Assembly: GCA_036346375.1 (NCBI GenBank)
Contig: CM070500.1
Span: 75,768,525-75,832,524 of the forward strand
Origin: Guadua angustifolia
Lineage: Eukaryota > Streptophyta > Magnoliopsida > Poales > Poaceae
Reading direction: 5' to 3'
DNA length: 64,000 nt
In this document: piece after piece, positions 22,754 through 34,218 of the stretch
How the letters are laid out: each line of letters begins with the position of its first letter
Position numbering within the stretch: the stretch's first letter is position 1
Notes under the pieces: generated by a model
What the model was told of the DNA's origin: nothing
What the model saw: only the letters and a program-made list of their open reading frames with translations
Databases searched by the model: none
Position numbers and translations under genes: made by a program

Positions 22754-23799
22754 TTCAGACACGTAGGTATGTGATGATCGTGTCCTTCTTCTCTTTGGTC
22801 GGTTTGTCCAGAGACAATGTCACTCATGGCCGCAAGCAAGATCCGGATCCCGATTAACAATTATCAGTAGCTCATTTGATGCTAAGCTAGCGATCAATTA
22901 ACAAATAAACTGAGCCGTGCAATGGATTGTCGTTAAGGAACGGTCCATGGATCACATCTTTTCCGGCTTGTCTCGTTACATATAATATACATGCATGCAT
23001 TACTGCATAAATATGATCCCTCTCCAGACTGGCTAGTTGACTAGCTAATCAGGCTGTGTTCGACTTAATCAATGCTGATTAGCTAGGAGCGTTTCTTTAA
23101 AGTGGTTCAAGGTTGGCCCATGCATGCATGTATATGCAGAATCTGGGCATTATTCTAGTGTGGCTAACAAATCATATATAATTAGTGAGTGGTATGGTTG
23201 TTGTGCGTTTTAATTCCTGTATATTCAAATGGACATGATATGTAATTCTAGTGTTTTCGATTTCCTGGAATCCAAATAGGAACTAAGGCATTTGTGTGGA
23301 AAAAAGTAAATGATTCAGTGTATATATATAGTGTATATTGCTTGCAAATCACAACATATAATAATTTTATTAGAATTGCGTTTGTAACGTCAACCGAGCC
23401 AGAGTTAAACCCGTTCGGGGGCACTGCATATTTTCGTAAGGAGCTCAGACGGTGATTTGTTGGGTTCCATTACGAAAAGTGTTGCGCTCTCGAGCTGTCC
23501 ATGTTTTGGACAACCCATGGATGTGCGCTTGAGTACAGTGGTCGTGACACGAGGGTGTACGGGTTGGGATTCCAGCGGTATTTCCTTGTCGTTCTCCTAG
23601 TGCATAACATAAGTGGTACACCGTACCCATCGTTGCACTTGGAGAACAACGGGTTATGTCGCCGAATTCGACCGAGCATCCTCGCGCTACGCACCACTGC
23701 ATTTAAGCCCACATCAAGGTGGGTAAGCCCTCCTATTTAGCAAGGCTTAAACCTGCCTAAATCTGAAATTTGGATGCATGCATTGACGTTATATAGTGT

Positions 23800-25075
23800 T
23801 TATCTTTGGATGGAAGATCGGCGGTGGATGTACGATGGTTGGATGAAGTCTGGGAGACACACGGACGAGTGGATCGAGAAGGCTAGAGCATTCGTGGATG
23901 ATGCTTTCCGAAGATTCCCCGACCCTAATGTAGCGGTCGTGTGGTGTCCTTGCGCTGCGTGCTCGAACACCGAGAAGATGACTAAGAAGGATATTAGCCA
24001 TCACCTATGTAGGCATGTGGCTTCAAACCAAATTACTTTGTATGGGTAGCTCATAGCGAGAGGAAGCATCCGGCGCCGGTGTGTGGCCCTGTGGATTTTG
24101 AAGAGGGCTACGACGAAGTCGAAATTGATAGATTAGACGAGCTCACGGATGATGTGGCTCGGGTTTATGATCTCTCCCCCGAGGAAGAGTCCGAGCCACT
24201 TGCCGAACAATTCGAGAAGCTCCTTGATTCTGCCAAGTTGCCGCTGCATGAGCATACCGATGTGACTGTATTTATCGGCGTTGTCGCGCCTAATGGCAAA
24301 TAAGACCAAGTACAACCTCGTCACCAATTGTTTCAACGACCTTTGCAAATTCTTTGGATAGCCTTCTTCCGAGTGGACACAATATGACTCGAATCTTTAC
24401 GAGTCGAAGAAGCTTCTTCGCGTGTTAGGCATGCCGTGCGAGAGGATAAACTATTGCCCAAAGTTCGCATGCTTTATTGAAGACCGATTCGGGTCGACTC
24501 ATCAGAAGCATTGTAATGAGAGTCGGACGAGGAAGTTAAATGTACAGAACGTGGAATGAGACAGACGACGGTGGTTCGAAAACATTCCATTTCTTTCCGA
24601 TCACTAACGTCCGCAGCTGCTCAGACATGTCCAAGGCCACGGCGAGACACATAAGGTGGCACAAAGAGGGCAAGTGTAGAAAGGAGGGCGTGATGATTCA
24701 TCCGTCGATGCGTAAGCTTGGAGGCACTTTGACCAACAACGCTCAATTTGCGGCGGAGCCTAGGAATGTCGCGATAGGCCTCTCGACCAACCGACGGGTT
24801 CACGCTATTCAATATGATGGCGACCAGATTACGTGTCTTTGGCCGGTGTTCACAATCCCGCATAACCCGCCGCCTCAACTCGCTTGAAAGAAGAGTACAT
24901 GTTTCTTTTCGTTATTATACCGGCCTAAGTCTCCGGAAAAACTTAGATCTATTCATGTAACCTCCGTAGAAGAGCCGATCGACTGTGGACTAAGGGAGTC
25001 TTGACACATGATAGCTACAAGGGGAAGAACTTTAGGATGCGTGCCGCATACCTGTGGTCAATACACGATTTCTTT
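23800..25075 (+). pseudogene. CACTA TNP2-like transposase, degenerate N-terminal half
   Basis: The Transposase-associated domain begins DRRWMYDGWMKSGRHTDEW and includes VVWCPCAACSNTEKMTKKDI and the HLCRH motif. A frameshift with stop follows at about 24047, then VAHSERKHPAPVCGPVDFEE and KLLDSAKLPLHEHTD in a new frame. Another shift near 24300 leads to MANKTKYNLVTNCFNDLCKF, YESKKLLRVLGMPCERINYC and KFACFIEDRFG. Then comes the TNP2 stretch HIRWHKEGKCRKEGVMIHPS / EPRNVAIGLSTNRRVHA / WPVFTIPHNPPPQLA and finally KGKNFRMRAAYLWSIHDF. It breaks off near 25075, before the rest of the TNP2 core, so it is inactive. 25076-25490 is unrecognised AT-rich sequence. Confidence 0.88.
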
Positions 25076-25494
25076 ACCAGATATTTTCATCTGATAACAC
25101 AACAGTTTGCATTTGCTCTTTGGTTAAAGAGTTGACGTCATGCAAGTTTGATATAAAAGAAGTGGTTTGCACCTGCCTCATCAGCCCAGTACACCTAGTT
25201 TCTTTTGTCATGCACTTATCCTACTACCTATCTGTGCTTAAAAAGTTCGCTTGCACATTCTAGAGAAATTGTCCAATACATATCTACATTTTGAATAGAT
25301 GTACCATGCTGATGGTGGTTACTAGTTGTTTGATGTGCTCCGTAAGAATTAACCGTTTTCATTAAATTTGATTGCCCATCTTATATGATTGTTCTGGGCA
25401 ATGGGAATATAAAACTGCTGGGAATGGGGTTTTATTGCAGGTTAAATTTTGATTTTTTTTAAAATTCCCAGTATTTTTTTTTTCATTTTTTACA

Positions 25495-26163
25495 ACTTTT
25501 GTCGTCGGCTACAGACATAGCCGACGACACAAATAGAACCAGGCTGGTTCTGGAGCCAATCCCAGTAGGGCTTTGTGTCGGCGGCTATAGTTAAAACCGA
25601 CGATACAGAGTGGGCAATAGTCTAGGCGGCCCATATGTCACCGACGACACAGGCAGCTCTGGAGCCAATCCCAGTAGAGGTCTGTGTCGGCGGCTACAGT
25701 CATGGCCGACGATACAAAGTGGGCAACAGTCTAGGCGGCCCATGTGTCACCGACGACATAGCTGGTTCTGGAGCCAATCCCAGTAGGGGTCTATGTCGGC
25801 GGCTAGAGCCATAGCCGACGATACAGAGTGGGCAACAGTCTAGGCGGCCCATATGTCACCGACGACACAGCTTGGGCAAGTGGGGCCCACGCGTCAGAAC
25901 GGCGTCAGTGGGGTTGCGCCGTTAGGCTGGGTAGGTGTCGGCGGCTACCTTATGCCGCCGACACAGGCCTGGTTGACGGGGCCGGCCCAAGATGCGCTTT
26001 GGTCGGCGGGGTTTATGTGAACCGCCGACACGATGTGTCGTGGTCGCCGACTCTATGTCGAGGACTTGTGTCGTCGGCCGACCGACGACACACACCGCGG
26101 TCGTCAGAATTGTATCTGTGTCGTCGGTAAAAGCCGAGGACAGTGATCAGGATCCTTGTAGTG
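25495..26163. repeat. Right subterminal repeats of the CACTA element
   Basis: At least three near-identical ~120-bp units (gtgtcggcggcta...ccgacgatacagagtgggca, acagtctaggcggcccat, atgtcaccgacgacac, ggagccaatcccagtag) from 25500 to 25870, then more divergent tgtcgtcgg motifs to the end. The units are more regular than on the left side. Confidence 0.85.
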
Positions 26164-26430
26164 CCGTGGCCATTGTGCCCGAGGCCGTTGAGCCCGGGAT
26201 GGCAGCTGCCTCATCGCCTCCCATTACGGCCGCATTGTGGCACCTGAAACGCGATGGACATGGTGGCTAAGGATTGGGAACCCTAGCCGCTGGCCTCTTA
26301 ACGTGGGCCCGTGCAGGTCGACTCGACTAGCATTTGTCCCGTGCGGGCTGGTTGGCTTTTGGGCCAAGCGGTTCAGTACCCTTTAAGGCCGAAAATGCCC
26401 AGTGGGCTTGCAGCCCGTCTGAGAAAAGAA
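26164..26430. other. GC-rich flank right of the CACTA element
   Basis: Unrecognised sequence with phrases such as gtgggcccgtgcag, cccgtgcgggctggttgg and aaaatgcccagtggg, which resemble the interior and end of a hAT-like GGGCC-repeat element, but I could not define ends. Confidence 0.35.
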
Positions 26431-26439
26431 AAAACTAAA

Positions 26440-27150
26440 AAATGCTAATAAATTCTAAAAATTGACGTTAAATCCTAGATAATAGTTTTCTAGGTTATGG
26501 GCTTCCATAAATTTTTGGTAAAATAGTATTTAGCACATCTTTGGAAGTCCCATACTCTGGGTTATTTTTCTAGTATTATGATATGTGCTGATATTTATTT
26601 TCTATTATTTAAGTAATTCTAAAAATTGCTTGGTAATAACAGAAAATGCTAGAAAATTATGTATGACCCATTGTTCAATGTCATGTATCTATATTTATTT
26701 TTTATCATTATTCCATGTTATTATATGCTGGAATTTATTTTCTGTTATTTAAGTAATTCTGAAAATTGCTTGGCAATTAACAGAAAATTATGGAAAATGC
26801 TAGGAAGATTCTAGAAAATTCTAGATAGCATTTGGGAGCTTCATGTCTCTCTGCATTTATGTTTCTAGTATTATTCCATGATTAATTCATGTTGGGATTT
26901 ATTTTTTCATTAAGTAATTATGCAAATTTTTTAATCATTAACAAAAAATTATGAAAAATGCTAGGAAAATTTTATATAGCATATTGAAAGCTCCATATCT
27001 CTAGATTTATTGTCCTAGCATAATTCCATATTGATATATACTAAAATTTGTTCTTTTTCTGTTACATGGCAATTCCAAAAATTGCTGAATAATTAGCCGA
27101 AACTATGGAAATTGCTAGGAAAATTCTGGAAAATTTTAGATAATTATCTA
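26440..27150. repeat. Degenerate tandem array of about four ~165-bp AT-rich units
   Basis: Recurring landmarks in order: a short gcatattnggaagctccat phrase, a ttctagtattattccatgat phrase, ggaatttattttctgttatt, aagtaattctaaaaattgct, and aacagaaaatgctagaaaat. They occur starting near 26465, 26620, 26790 and 26960. Units diverge, so the array is old. No ORF. Confidence 0.75.
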
Positions 27151-27354
27151 CCGAGTAGATATAGACAAGCTTTACTGATTGAAGAGTGAGCATGCAATGT
27201 AATGACTTTACCGGTAGTAAAAGTTATTTTGCATAAATAGAAATAGGATATGTTGGACATCGCAAAGAGGGAATTATCAAGCTTGCCCTGAACGGCAACA
27301 TTTACCTTACTCAAGCAATGAATACTAAGATTAATCTGATAGCTCGATCTTTTG

Positions 27355-27575
27355 GAACTATTGTTTTCCCCGCCTGAAGCTGGTACCCTTGCTCTTCTTG
27401 AAGCCACCAGATGTACGACTTTGCACCTCCTGAGGCACCATCTTTATACTTTTGAATAGTTGATGAAAGATGACCAGTTTGTACTTTTGAATTCCTTGAA
27501 GAAAAAAATATATAACCAACAAAGATCCGTTCTGTTGCTAGAAGCATAGCGCGAATGGATCCTCCCATGCTTTTA
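27355..27575 (-). pseudogene. Possible host exon fragment with basic C-terminus
   Basis: On the minus strand one frame reads VQTGHLSSTIQKYKDGASGG AKSYIWWLQ; the +1 frame of the same stretch reads SRTSGGFKKSKGTSFRRGKQ then stop. The second looks like a basic nuclear-protein tail, so a frameshifted C-terminal exon is plausible. I do not recognise the family. 27576-27849 shows nothing further. Confidence 0.25.
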
Positions 27576-27849
27576 GGATTCTAAAGGTTGTGGCAGCATA
27601 TAATTTTTGTCATACACAAGCTTATCTCTTATCTAACATTATGCAACCAGAAAGTTACTAATGCTAAAAAAATCGATAAGATATTGTGCACATTACACCC
27701 CAATATGAGGATACTAATGTAACAGTATCGTTATGCCAAGCAACAGAAGTACACTAAGCTTATATGCATTTTGTTAGAAGCAGAAAAGTATGATGAACCC
27801 CTGGTGAAGAATCATCACATACTAACTAATGGGAGTTTTGCAATACCTG

Positions 27850-28274
27850 AAACACAAGCAAATACTCAGTAGGCTAGCAATAGCCATAGCCACATAAAGG
27901 GCCAATGGAATAAAGGGGATAAGTGGAAGAATGACAGATCAGATAGGGAAAGAGACAGTTCATAGTGGAAAAGTAAAAGTAAAGGGCCAGGAGCTTCCAG
28001 AAGTAAGGTTGCAAGCCTTGAATAACCCTATTTTACGTATGGATGCACTGGCCATTGGTCATGCAACTATCGTATCCCGAAGCATGTGGTAGACCTTTAC
28101 ATTCAATCCACTGGAAAACTAAATAAGACTCAGAGAAATAATATTAAGTCACACTTTACCGCTCTACCTGTTATTAACACGGATGATGAGAAGTGTGATG
28201 AGATAGTTCTTGAAATTATTGAGTTCGAGAAGTCCCAGAAGGACATATACGACTCAAATGGAGACCTGGATTAG
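27850..28274 (+). pseudogene. Copia gag remnant with broken zinc knuckle
   Basis: GCTGHWSCNYRIPKHVVDLY corresponds to the Copia gag CX2CX4HX4C knuckle followed by the conserved PKHLVDLY; the first cysteine is altered. The remainder (NNIKSHFTALPVINTDDEKC) is the usual acidic tail. Upstream AS/KS-rich residues are interrupted by stops. Confidence 0.75.
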
Positions 28275-28479
28275 TCTCCTAAGTATTCCTTCACTTTGCT
28301 AGCCGATATCACATATTCCTTATAAGTCTCCTTGTCAGTTTAGCCCTAATTCCTGAATGAATATTGGTCTACACTCCTGTTGAGTGATTATCATTTAAAA
28401 ATTAAATAAATTGATATTTTCCAGATATTTTATTTATTGTGCTATGCTTGTTCTATATTTTACAATTTGTTTCTGATGC

Positions 28480-28690
28480 AACAATCGTTTGATTGTTAAA
28501 TCATACTTCCAATATAGAACAAAGTATAATCTGATGGTGGAGAAGGAAAACTATCTAGAAGACAGTTGTACCACACTAAGTGAATTGAAAAATATTATGA
28601 CTATCGCTAGAAGCTATGCTCTCATAGTTGGCACAGGAAAAATACCATATTATACCCTGAATCCAGTGTACTCTCTTAAGTTTTAAAGAC
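28480..28690 (+). pseudogene. Copia aspartic protease remnant
   Basis: YNLMVEKENYLEDSCTTLSE and GTGKIPYYTLNPVYSLKF align with the retrotransposon protease pattern in which the active site is D-(S/T)-G-T-T. Here the Gly is Cys (DSCTT), which would abolish catalysis. Confidence 0.55.
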
Positions 28691-29089
28691 ATTGATCTGA
28701 ATTGTTTCTATATGAGATAGTGAATGAGGATGATACAGAATACCTACTCATGACTAAGTTTAATGGGTGTAATAAATGTGTGGTTGAAAAACTTCATTCA
28801 TTCTCCTCCAGATTATATTATGCACATATAAAAAATACCTGAAGTTTGTGTTGCGATGAAAACTTAGAAAAATTTAAGATCTAGCAGATCAACTCGGTTA
28901 TCCTGAGTTGAATATTAATGAGAAGAATAATTAATAATTCTACTGACCAAAGCATAAAAACTTTCCTAGACTTGAAGATTTCTTATGCCCTGTTGTGCTG
29001 AAGGAAAGCTCATATTTAGATCTTCTTACCTAGGAAGAATCACTGAATTTTTTGAAGAAAATTTAAGATAATATCTATGGATCTGTTCA

Positions 29090-29752
29090 GCCCTTGTCGG
29101 GCTCCTTTTAAGAAATTTTATGATACTGATAGATGCTTCTACTAGATGGTCCAATGTATGCCTCTTATCCACTAAGAACCATGCTTTTGCTAAAATTAAT
29201 TATCCAAATTATTAAGTTAAAAGTCTACTTTCCAGAAGAAAGAATCAAGTCTATTCGAATGGATAATGGTAACGAGTTTACCTTAAAAGCATTTAATGAT
29301 TATTGTATAGCTATGAGAATTAATGTAGAGCATCTACTACCTTATGTCCACACTCAAAATGGCCTTATAGAATCATTATATTAAAAAAATAAAACTTATT
29401 GCTTTACCACTCTTGCAGAATAGTAGGCTTCTCACCAATTGTTGGGACTATGCAATGCTGCACACTACGGTATTAATTGAACTCAGATCAACTGCACATC
29501 ATGAAATTTTTCCATTGCAGATAGTGCATGGAAAAGAATTAAGTATTTCCCATCTGCGAAAATTTGGTTGTGTTGTATATGTGCCAATCTCTCCACCACA
29601 ACATACCACCATGGGATCTTGCCAGAAGTTGAAGATCTATATAGATTATGAATCTTCGTCAAGTATTAAAATACCTAGAGCCTTTGACAGAGATCTGTAC
29701 ATGGCTCAGACGCTGATTGTACTAAGGATATTTTTTCGCATTAGGGGGAGAT
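29090..29752 (+). pseudogene. Copia integrase core, frameshifted
   Basis: Starts near IDASTRWSNVCLLST (in pieces), then IIKLKVYFPEERIKSIRMDN with the second catalytic Asp in MDNGNEF, LPYVHTQNGLIESLY with the catalytic Glu region, and after a frame change NCWDYAMLHTTVLIELR and ISHLRKFGCVVYVPISPPQ. A stop after ESLY separates the two parts. 29753-30550 is linker sequence with Glu/Pro-rich repeats (VSHPGDGN, VIHPEDDN). Confidence 0.85.
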
Positions 29753-30549
29753 AAATACCACATCAATGAATGATGAGCCCTTAGATCCACGCACTAAAGA
29801 GACCAAACTTGAAGTTCAACAGATAATAAATCTGCAAAAATAAGCTAATAATTTGCCAAATGCCTTCACTGATTATAAGAGAGTGAAAAGATCTCATATA
29901 CCTGTTGTATATACACCTGAAAGAGCGGAAATACACTAGAAGGATATTGAACCCACTCTTGACTCTCATGATAAAAGAGGGGAGGCCTCCAAGTGCACGG
30001 GACTCAATCCCGCGGAGACGTCCGTAGAAGTAGAGAACCAAACAAGTAAGAACACTACCCATAACAGTGGAAAAAATTCAACCTGATATTGAGAAAATCT
30101 CTGAAGTGAGCCATCCTGGAGATGGTAACATCCTTGAAGTGATCCATCCTGAAGATGATAACCCCAACGTATATTTGCATGCACAATCCAATGCTGGAAA
30201 GTCGGAACACCCAGACTCCATCGTTGTGGGAAATCATAAGGAGCTGGAAGAAATTAATGAAAAGATATCCCTAAAGTGATGCAGAAGAATTGTATGAAAG
30301 AAAGACTGAATTTGTCAACATATATTTCACCTCTAAAATTGCTAAAAGCTGGATTTAGATCCAAAATCCATGGCAGAGTGCTGGAAGCACTTATATTGGG
30401 TCAAATGAAAGAAGCAATTGAGGTAGTGCTTGCTTAATAAGAGGAAAGTTTTTGGTCTTGTTAATCAAAAACCTCCTAAATTATTCCCTGTAGTATCAAA
30501 TGGGTTTTTCATCTGGAAGAGAAATAAAATACCTAGGTGGTGAGATATG

Positions 30550-32460
30550 AAGCGAGGCTTGTAGTACAGGAGTTCACACAGAGACCCGACATCGATTACA
30601 ATGAAACATATTTTCCTGTAAAGAGTGGAATAACGTTCTAAAATTTAATATTACTGGCAGCAAGCTTAAACTTAACAATGCAGTTGATGGATGTAGTAAT
30701 CGTATATTTATATGGGTCACTGGTAGGTGGAAAAAAACTCAAAACTCGCGAGTTTAACGAGTACTCGGAAACTCGACTTGACTTGACTCGAGCTCGTTCT
30801 TTAATGAGTCGAGTCGAGTTGGGTTTTGAACTCGTTAAGTTAATGAGTTAAATGAGCGAGCTAACGAGCTTAACAAGTGAGCAACGAGCTTATTGAGTCA
30901 GGAAAAAAACATTATAAATCTGTGGCCCTAGTTCCATTCCTTCAACTTTCAGACCCAATTCTTTTACCCCATTTCACATCCGCAACTCCCTAATTCTCGT
31001 CTCGGCTGTATCTATGCTCATATAGTAATAAAACTATTGAATATTGAAGCTTTGTAGCACCTTGATGAGCAGATAGTCAGAGGTATCATAACGAGCTTAA
31101 TGAGCTAAGTCGAGCCAACTCAAGTTTTTAACGAGTCGAGCCGAGTTGAGCTTTCAGTTCGTTAAGAAAACGAGTCAAGTCAAGTTGGCTCTTATCTTAA
31201 CGAGTTTAACGAGTCGAGTCGACCCAAGTGGCTCGATATCCACCCCTAGTCACTGGATACGAATATTTATACGAGAGTCTCTGAAGGAATCAAAGTTCCA
31301 AATCCTAATAATCACAACATGTATAGCGTCAAACTGCAGAGATCGTTATACGGGTTAAAACCGTCAGGGAGAATATGGTATAACTGACTTATTGAGTTCC
31401 TCCTTAAGAAGGGATACTCTGATAATGATGATTGGCCCCGTGTGTTCATAAAGAAATCTCAGAATGGATTATGTATCATCTCGGTATATGTCGATGATCT
31501 AAATATCATTAGAACCACATATGAGATAAAGGAAGCAAGTGCTTACCTCACGACGGAGTTTGAGATGAAAGATTTGGGTAAAACCAAATTTTGCTTAGGC
31601 CTGCAGCTAGAGCATTTCCCAGAAGAAATTTTTGTACACTAATTTTCCTATACCAAGAAGATATTGGAAATGTTTAATATGAATAAATCGTATCCTTTAA
31701 AATCCCCATGGTCGTAAGATCCTTTGAAGTGAATAAAGGCCCTTTCAAACTCAGGATGAAAAATGAGAAAGTCTTAGGACATGAAGTCCCATATCTAAGT
31801 GTCATAGGAGTACTTATGTATCTTGCGAATTGTACAAAGTCTAATATTGCATTCGCAATGAATTTACTAGCAAGACACAGTGCAGCCCCAACCAGAAGAC
31901 ATTGGGCTGGTGTCAAGACTATACTTAGATACCTCCAAGGTACTCAAGATCTTATGTTGTTTTTCTAGAAGAACCAAGGCTTGACCATGGTGGGATATAC
32001 GGATGCTGGCTATCTGTTTGATCCCTACAATGCCAAATCACATACTGGTTTTGTGTTTTTCTGCGGTGGTATAGCCGTTTCTTGGCAGTTTTGTAAGCAG
32101 ATCTTGGTAACTACTTCTACTAACCACTTAAAGATCATAGCTCTATATAAAGCCTCACGTGAATGTATTTGGATATGACATGTGATTAACCATATCGAGA
32201 AGTCATGTGGTTTTAACATCGTCGATACTCCCATAATTATTTATAAAGATAATACCGCTTGTGTTGCATAAATGCAAATAGGTTATGTAAAGAGCAATAT
32301 CAAGAAGCATATTGCCCCTAAACTTTTCTATCCTCACGAACTCCAGAATAATGGTGAGGTGAAGATTTTACAAACGAAATCATGTAAAAATTTTGCAGAT
32401 TTATTCACTAAGTCCTTGCCTAAATCTATATTTCAAAGATGTGTTAAAGGCATTTGAATG
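30550..32460 (+). pseudogene. Copia reverse transcriptase and RNase H, interrupted
   Basis: The RT begins near QEFTQRPDIDYNETYFPV, reaches a phrase like MDVV..YLYGSL, is cut by the hAT element, and resumes with the SLYGLKPSGRIWYN region and the catalytic YVDDL box (ISVYVDDLNIIRTTYEIKEA). It continues with FEMKDLGKTKFCLGLQLEHF, VPYLSVIGVLMYLANCTKS, and the RNase H part (VGYTDAGYLFDPYNAKSHTG, FADLFTKSLPKSIFQRCV). YVDD is intact but stops at several points make it dead. Confidence 0.9.
30724..31248. mobile_element. Non-autonomous hAT-like element, CGAGTTAACGAG-repeat type
   Basis: Left end TAGGTGGAAAAAAACTC, right end reverse complement TAGGGGTGGATATCGAGCC, flanked by a perfect 8-bp duplication gtcactgg (30716-30723 and 31249-31256). 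The body is made of aacgagct/cgagtcgagt motifs with a short unrelated middle (30900-31080). Removing the element and one flank restores the Copia RT phrase, so the insertion site is clear. Confidence 0.93.
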
Positions 32461-32746
32461 AGACGACTTAGAGATATGCAAAGTTCAAGGGGAGTAAACC
32501 CTTAAACCATGCCCCTTATTATGATCCTGAAGATCCTAATATAAATCCAGAAGATTATAAGTTGTACTCTTTTCCCTTAGTAAGTTTTCCTGAAGTTTTC
32601 TCACATGAAGGTTTTTAATGAGACAACTAGTGCAACATAAAGTGCGAGTGTCATGTACTCTTTTCTCTATCTCCTTTTCCCATTGGGTTTTTGAGTGGAG
32701 TTTTTAATGAGACATGTGCATTACGTGGTATTCGCCCAAGAGGGAG

Positions 32747-32957
32747 TGTTATAAGATAAGATTTTCGTAACCATATTCAGTTAGACTCTATCTCTTATGT
32801 GTGGGCGAATCCAAACTCATCTCTTGCTATTTCTTTATATATTGGGCATCCCCATGTACAAGAATCAATCTAACAAAACGAGAGAACTTTGCCCCCTACT
32901 TTGTGTGTGCTCCCGTTCTTCCTCTTTTGATTTCGTTGGCGTGTGATTGATTGATCA
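32747..32957 (+). mobile_element. 3' LTR of the Copia element (approximate right end)
   Basis: Begins TGTTATAAGATAAGATTTTC right after the purine tract caagagggag. It shares gggcgaatccaaactcatct, gtacaagaatcaatctaaca and gagaac with the second copy at 42400-42651. The right limit near gattgattgatca is approximate; the two copies diverge there. Confidence 0.7.
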
Positions 32958-33099
32958 TGGGTGAACGATTACGTTTTATAACAAGAATTTGGTTTTCCCT
33001 AGGACAGGATCATGAGATGAGATGTCATCAACCAGGGTTAATAGTACTGAACTGGGATGGAAATTTGAGCTCTCCTTGGCATCGATTTTTTTCAAAAAT

Positions 33100-34100
33100 T
33101 AATAGGAGCCGAACAGTTTGCAAAGTCAAACCTCTTGAATTCGGCAGTCAAAAAGTGATGAAAAAAAGAAAATCGACCGATTTGACCGGTTTAGCTCGAT
33201 TTTCGACCGGTTTTGTTCAATTTTTGACCTAGATTGGCACACTCAAGAACTAATTTTCAATTTCAAATTTCCACCGGTTTTCTTTGTTTTTGACTGGTTT
33301 TTTTCGATTTTCAACCTATTTACACTGAAAATTGACACACTCAAGGAAAATTAGAAAAAATTCAAAAAATTGGAAAAAAATTCATAAAATTTGAATAAAT
33401 CCTAATTAATCTATAAAACACCTCTGAGAAATTTCAATAAATTTTGAATTCATTTATTGCTTCTAAAAAATAAAAAGCAGCAATTAATGAAAAGGAACAG
33501 AGATACTGTCAGATTTTTATAAAAATTTACAAACTTGATCATACTCTGGTATTTTAATAGTACCATAAAAATTGTCCAAGGATCATATAGTGAAATTTCT
33601 ATAAATATTAGACTTGATTTAGTGCCCCAAGAAAATCAAAAACAGAAGAGCACATACAAAGACAAAGATAGTAGCACTATTAGAATTTTACAAAAATCCA
33701 TAGGTCTGAACATTATCTAAAAATTTTATAGAATCATTAAAATTTACTCAGTACCTCACACAAAAATTTTAGAAATTTATAACACGATTTGGTAGCTCAA
33801 TTAAATCAAAAATTACTGACTGCTTTGCCCCTTTTTTTTTTTTTTTCTATTATGTAAATTTAGATTTGCTCAAAAATGTCTCCCAAATTTGGTTTTTCAA
33901 AAAAAATTCATCCAAATGTTAAAAAGCTATTAATACTAATTTTAGGGAATATTTGGATATTTTTTCTAAAATTTTTAAATTTTTTATATTTAAATTAGAT
34001 CAGTTTACTTATTGGAATTCCAAATATCGAACCAGTTTGATACGATCAAAAATCATGATTTTCTTTGATTTTTGAAACCCCACTGTCAGTGTTACATCGC
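33100..34100. repeat. AT-rich repetitive element with ~170-bp periodic module
   Basis: Starts with alternating tttgaccggttttgttcaat/gattttcgaccggt phrases and continues as AT-rich DNA. A module (actgtcagatttttataaaa ... ttgatcatactctggtattt) occurs at about 33505 and 33675, also present in the elements at 11458 and 44405. The right part has aaaaatcatgattttctttg. Ends not defined; no ORF. Confidence 0.5.
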
Positions 34101-34218
34101 ATGCACTGCACCAGCTTCATGCATAGTCAACTGCTAATAATGAAAAGGCCAAACATATCTAGCTATATAGCCTTTTCCCATCCATCTTAGTTCACAAAGC
34201 CACGAGAGTGATTTCCCT

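Larger units (their letters stand above)
18756..26163 (+). mobile_element. CACTA (En/Spm) transposon, 7.4 kb, intact termini
   Basis: Starts CACTACAGGAAACGACATC and ends with the reverse complement of CACTACAAGGATCCTGATC, flanked by a perfect 3-bp duplication CCG (18753-18755 and 26164-26166). Both ends carry dense subterminal repeats of gtgtcggcggct / ccgacgacac. The transposase inside is fragmentary, so the element could move only with a helper. It has collected captured exon-like segments, a Helitron 3' end and an LTR fragment. Confidence 0.93.
27850..32957 (+). mobile_element. Degenerate Copia (Ty1-type) LTR retrotransposon
   Basis: In order: gag zinc knuckle, protease, integrase, reverse transcriptase and RNase H, then polypurine tract and 3' LTR, all on the plus strand. 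This pro-int-RT-RH order defines Copia. It is riddled with stops, lacks a visible 5' LTR and primer site, and is split by a 525-bp hAT element at 30724-31248. A related 3' end is at 41746-42651. Confidence 0.9.

Noticed and set aside
26440..27150. CRISPR-like or regulatory repeat array
   Set aside because: Units of ~165 bp are long, diverged and AT-rich in a plant nuclear context; an old tandem duplication explains them.
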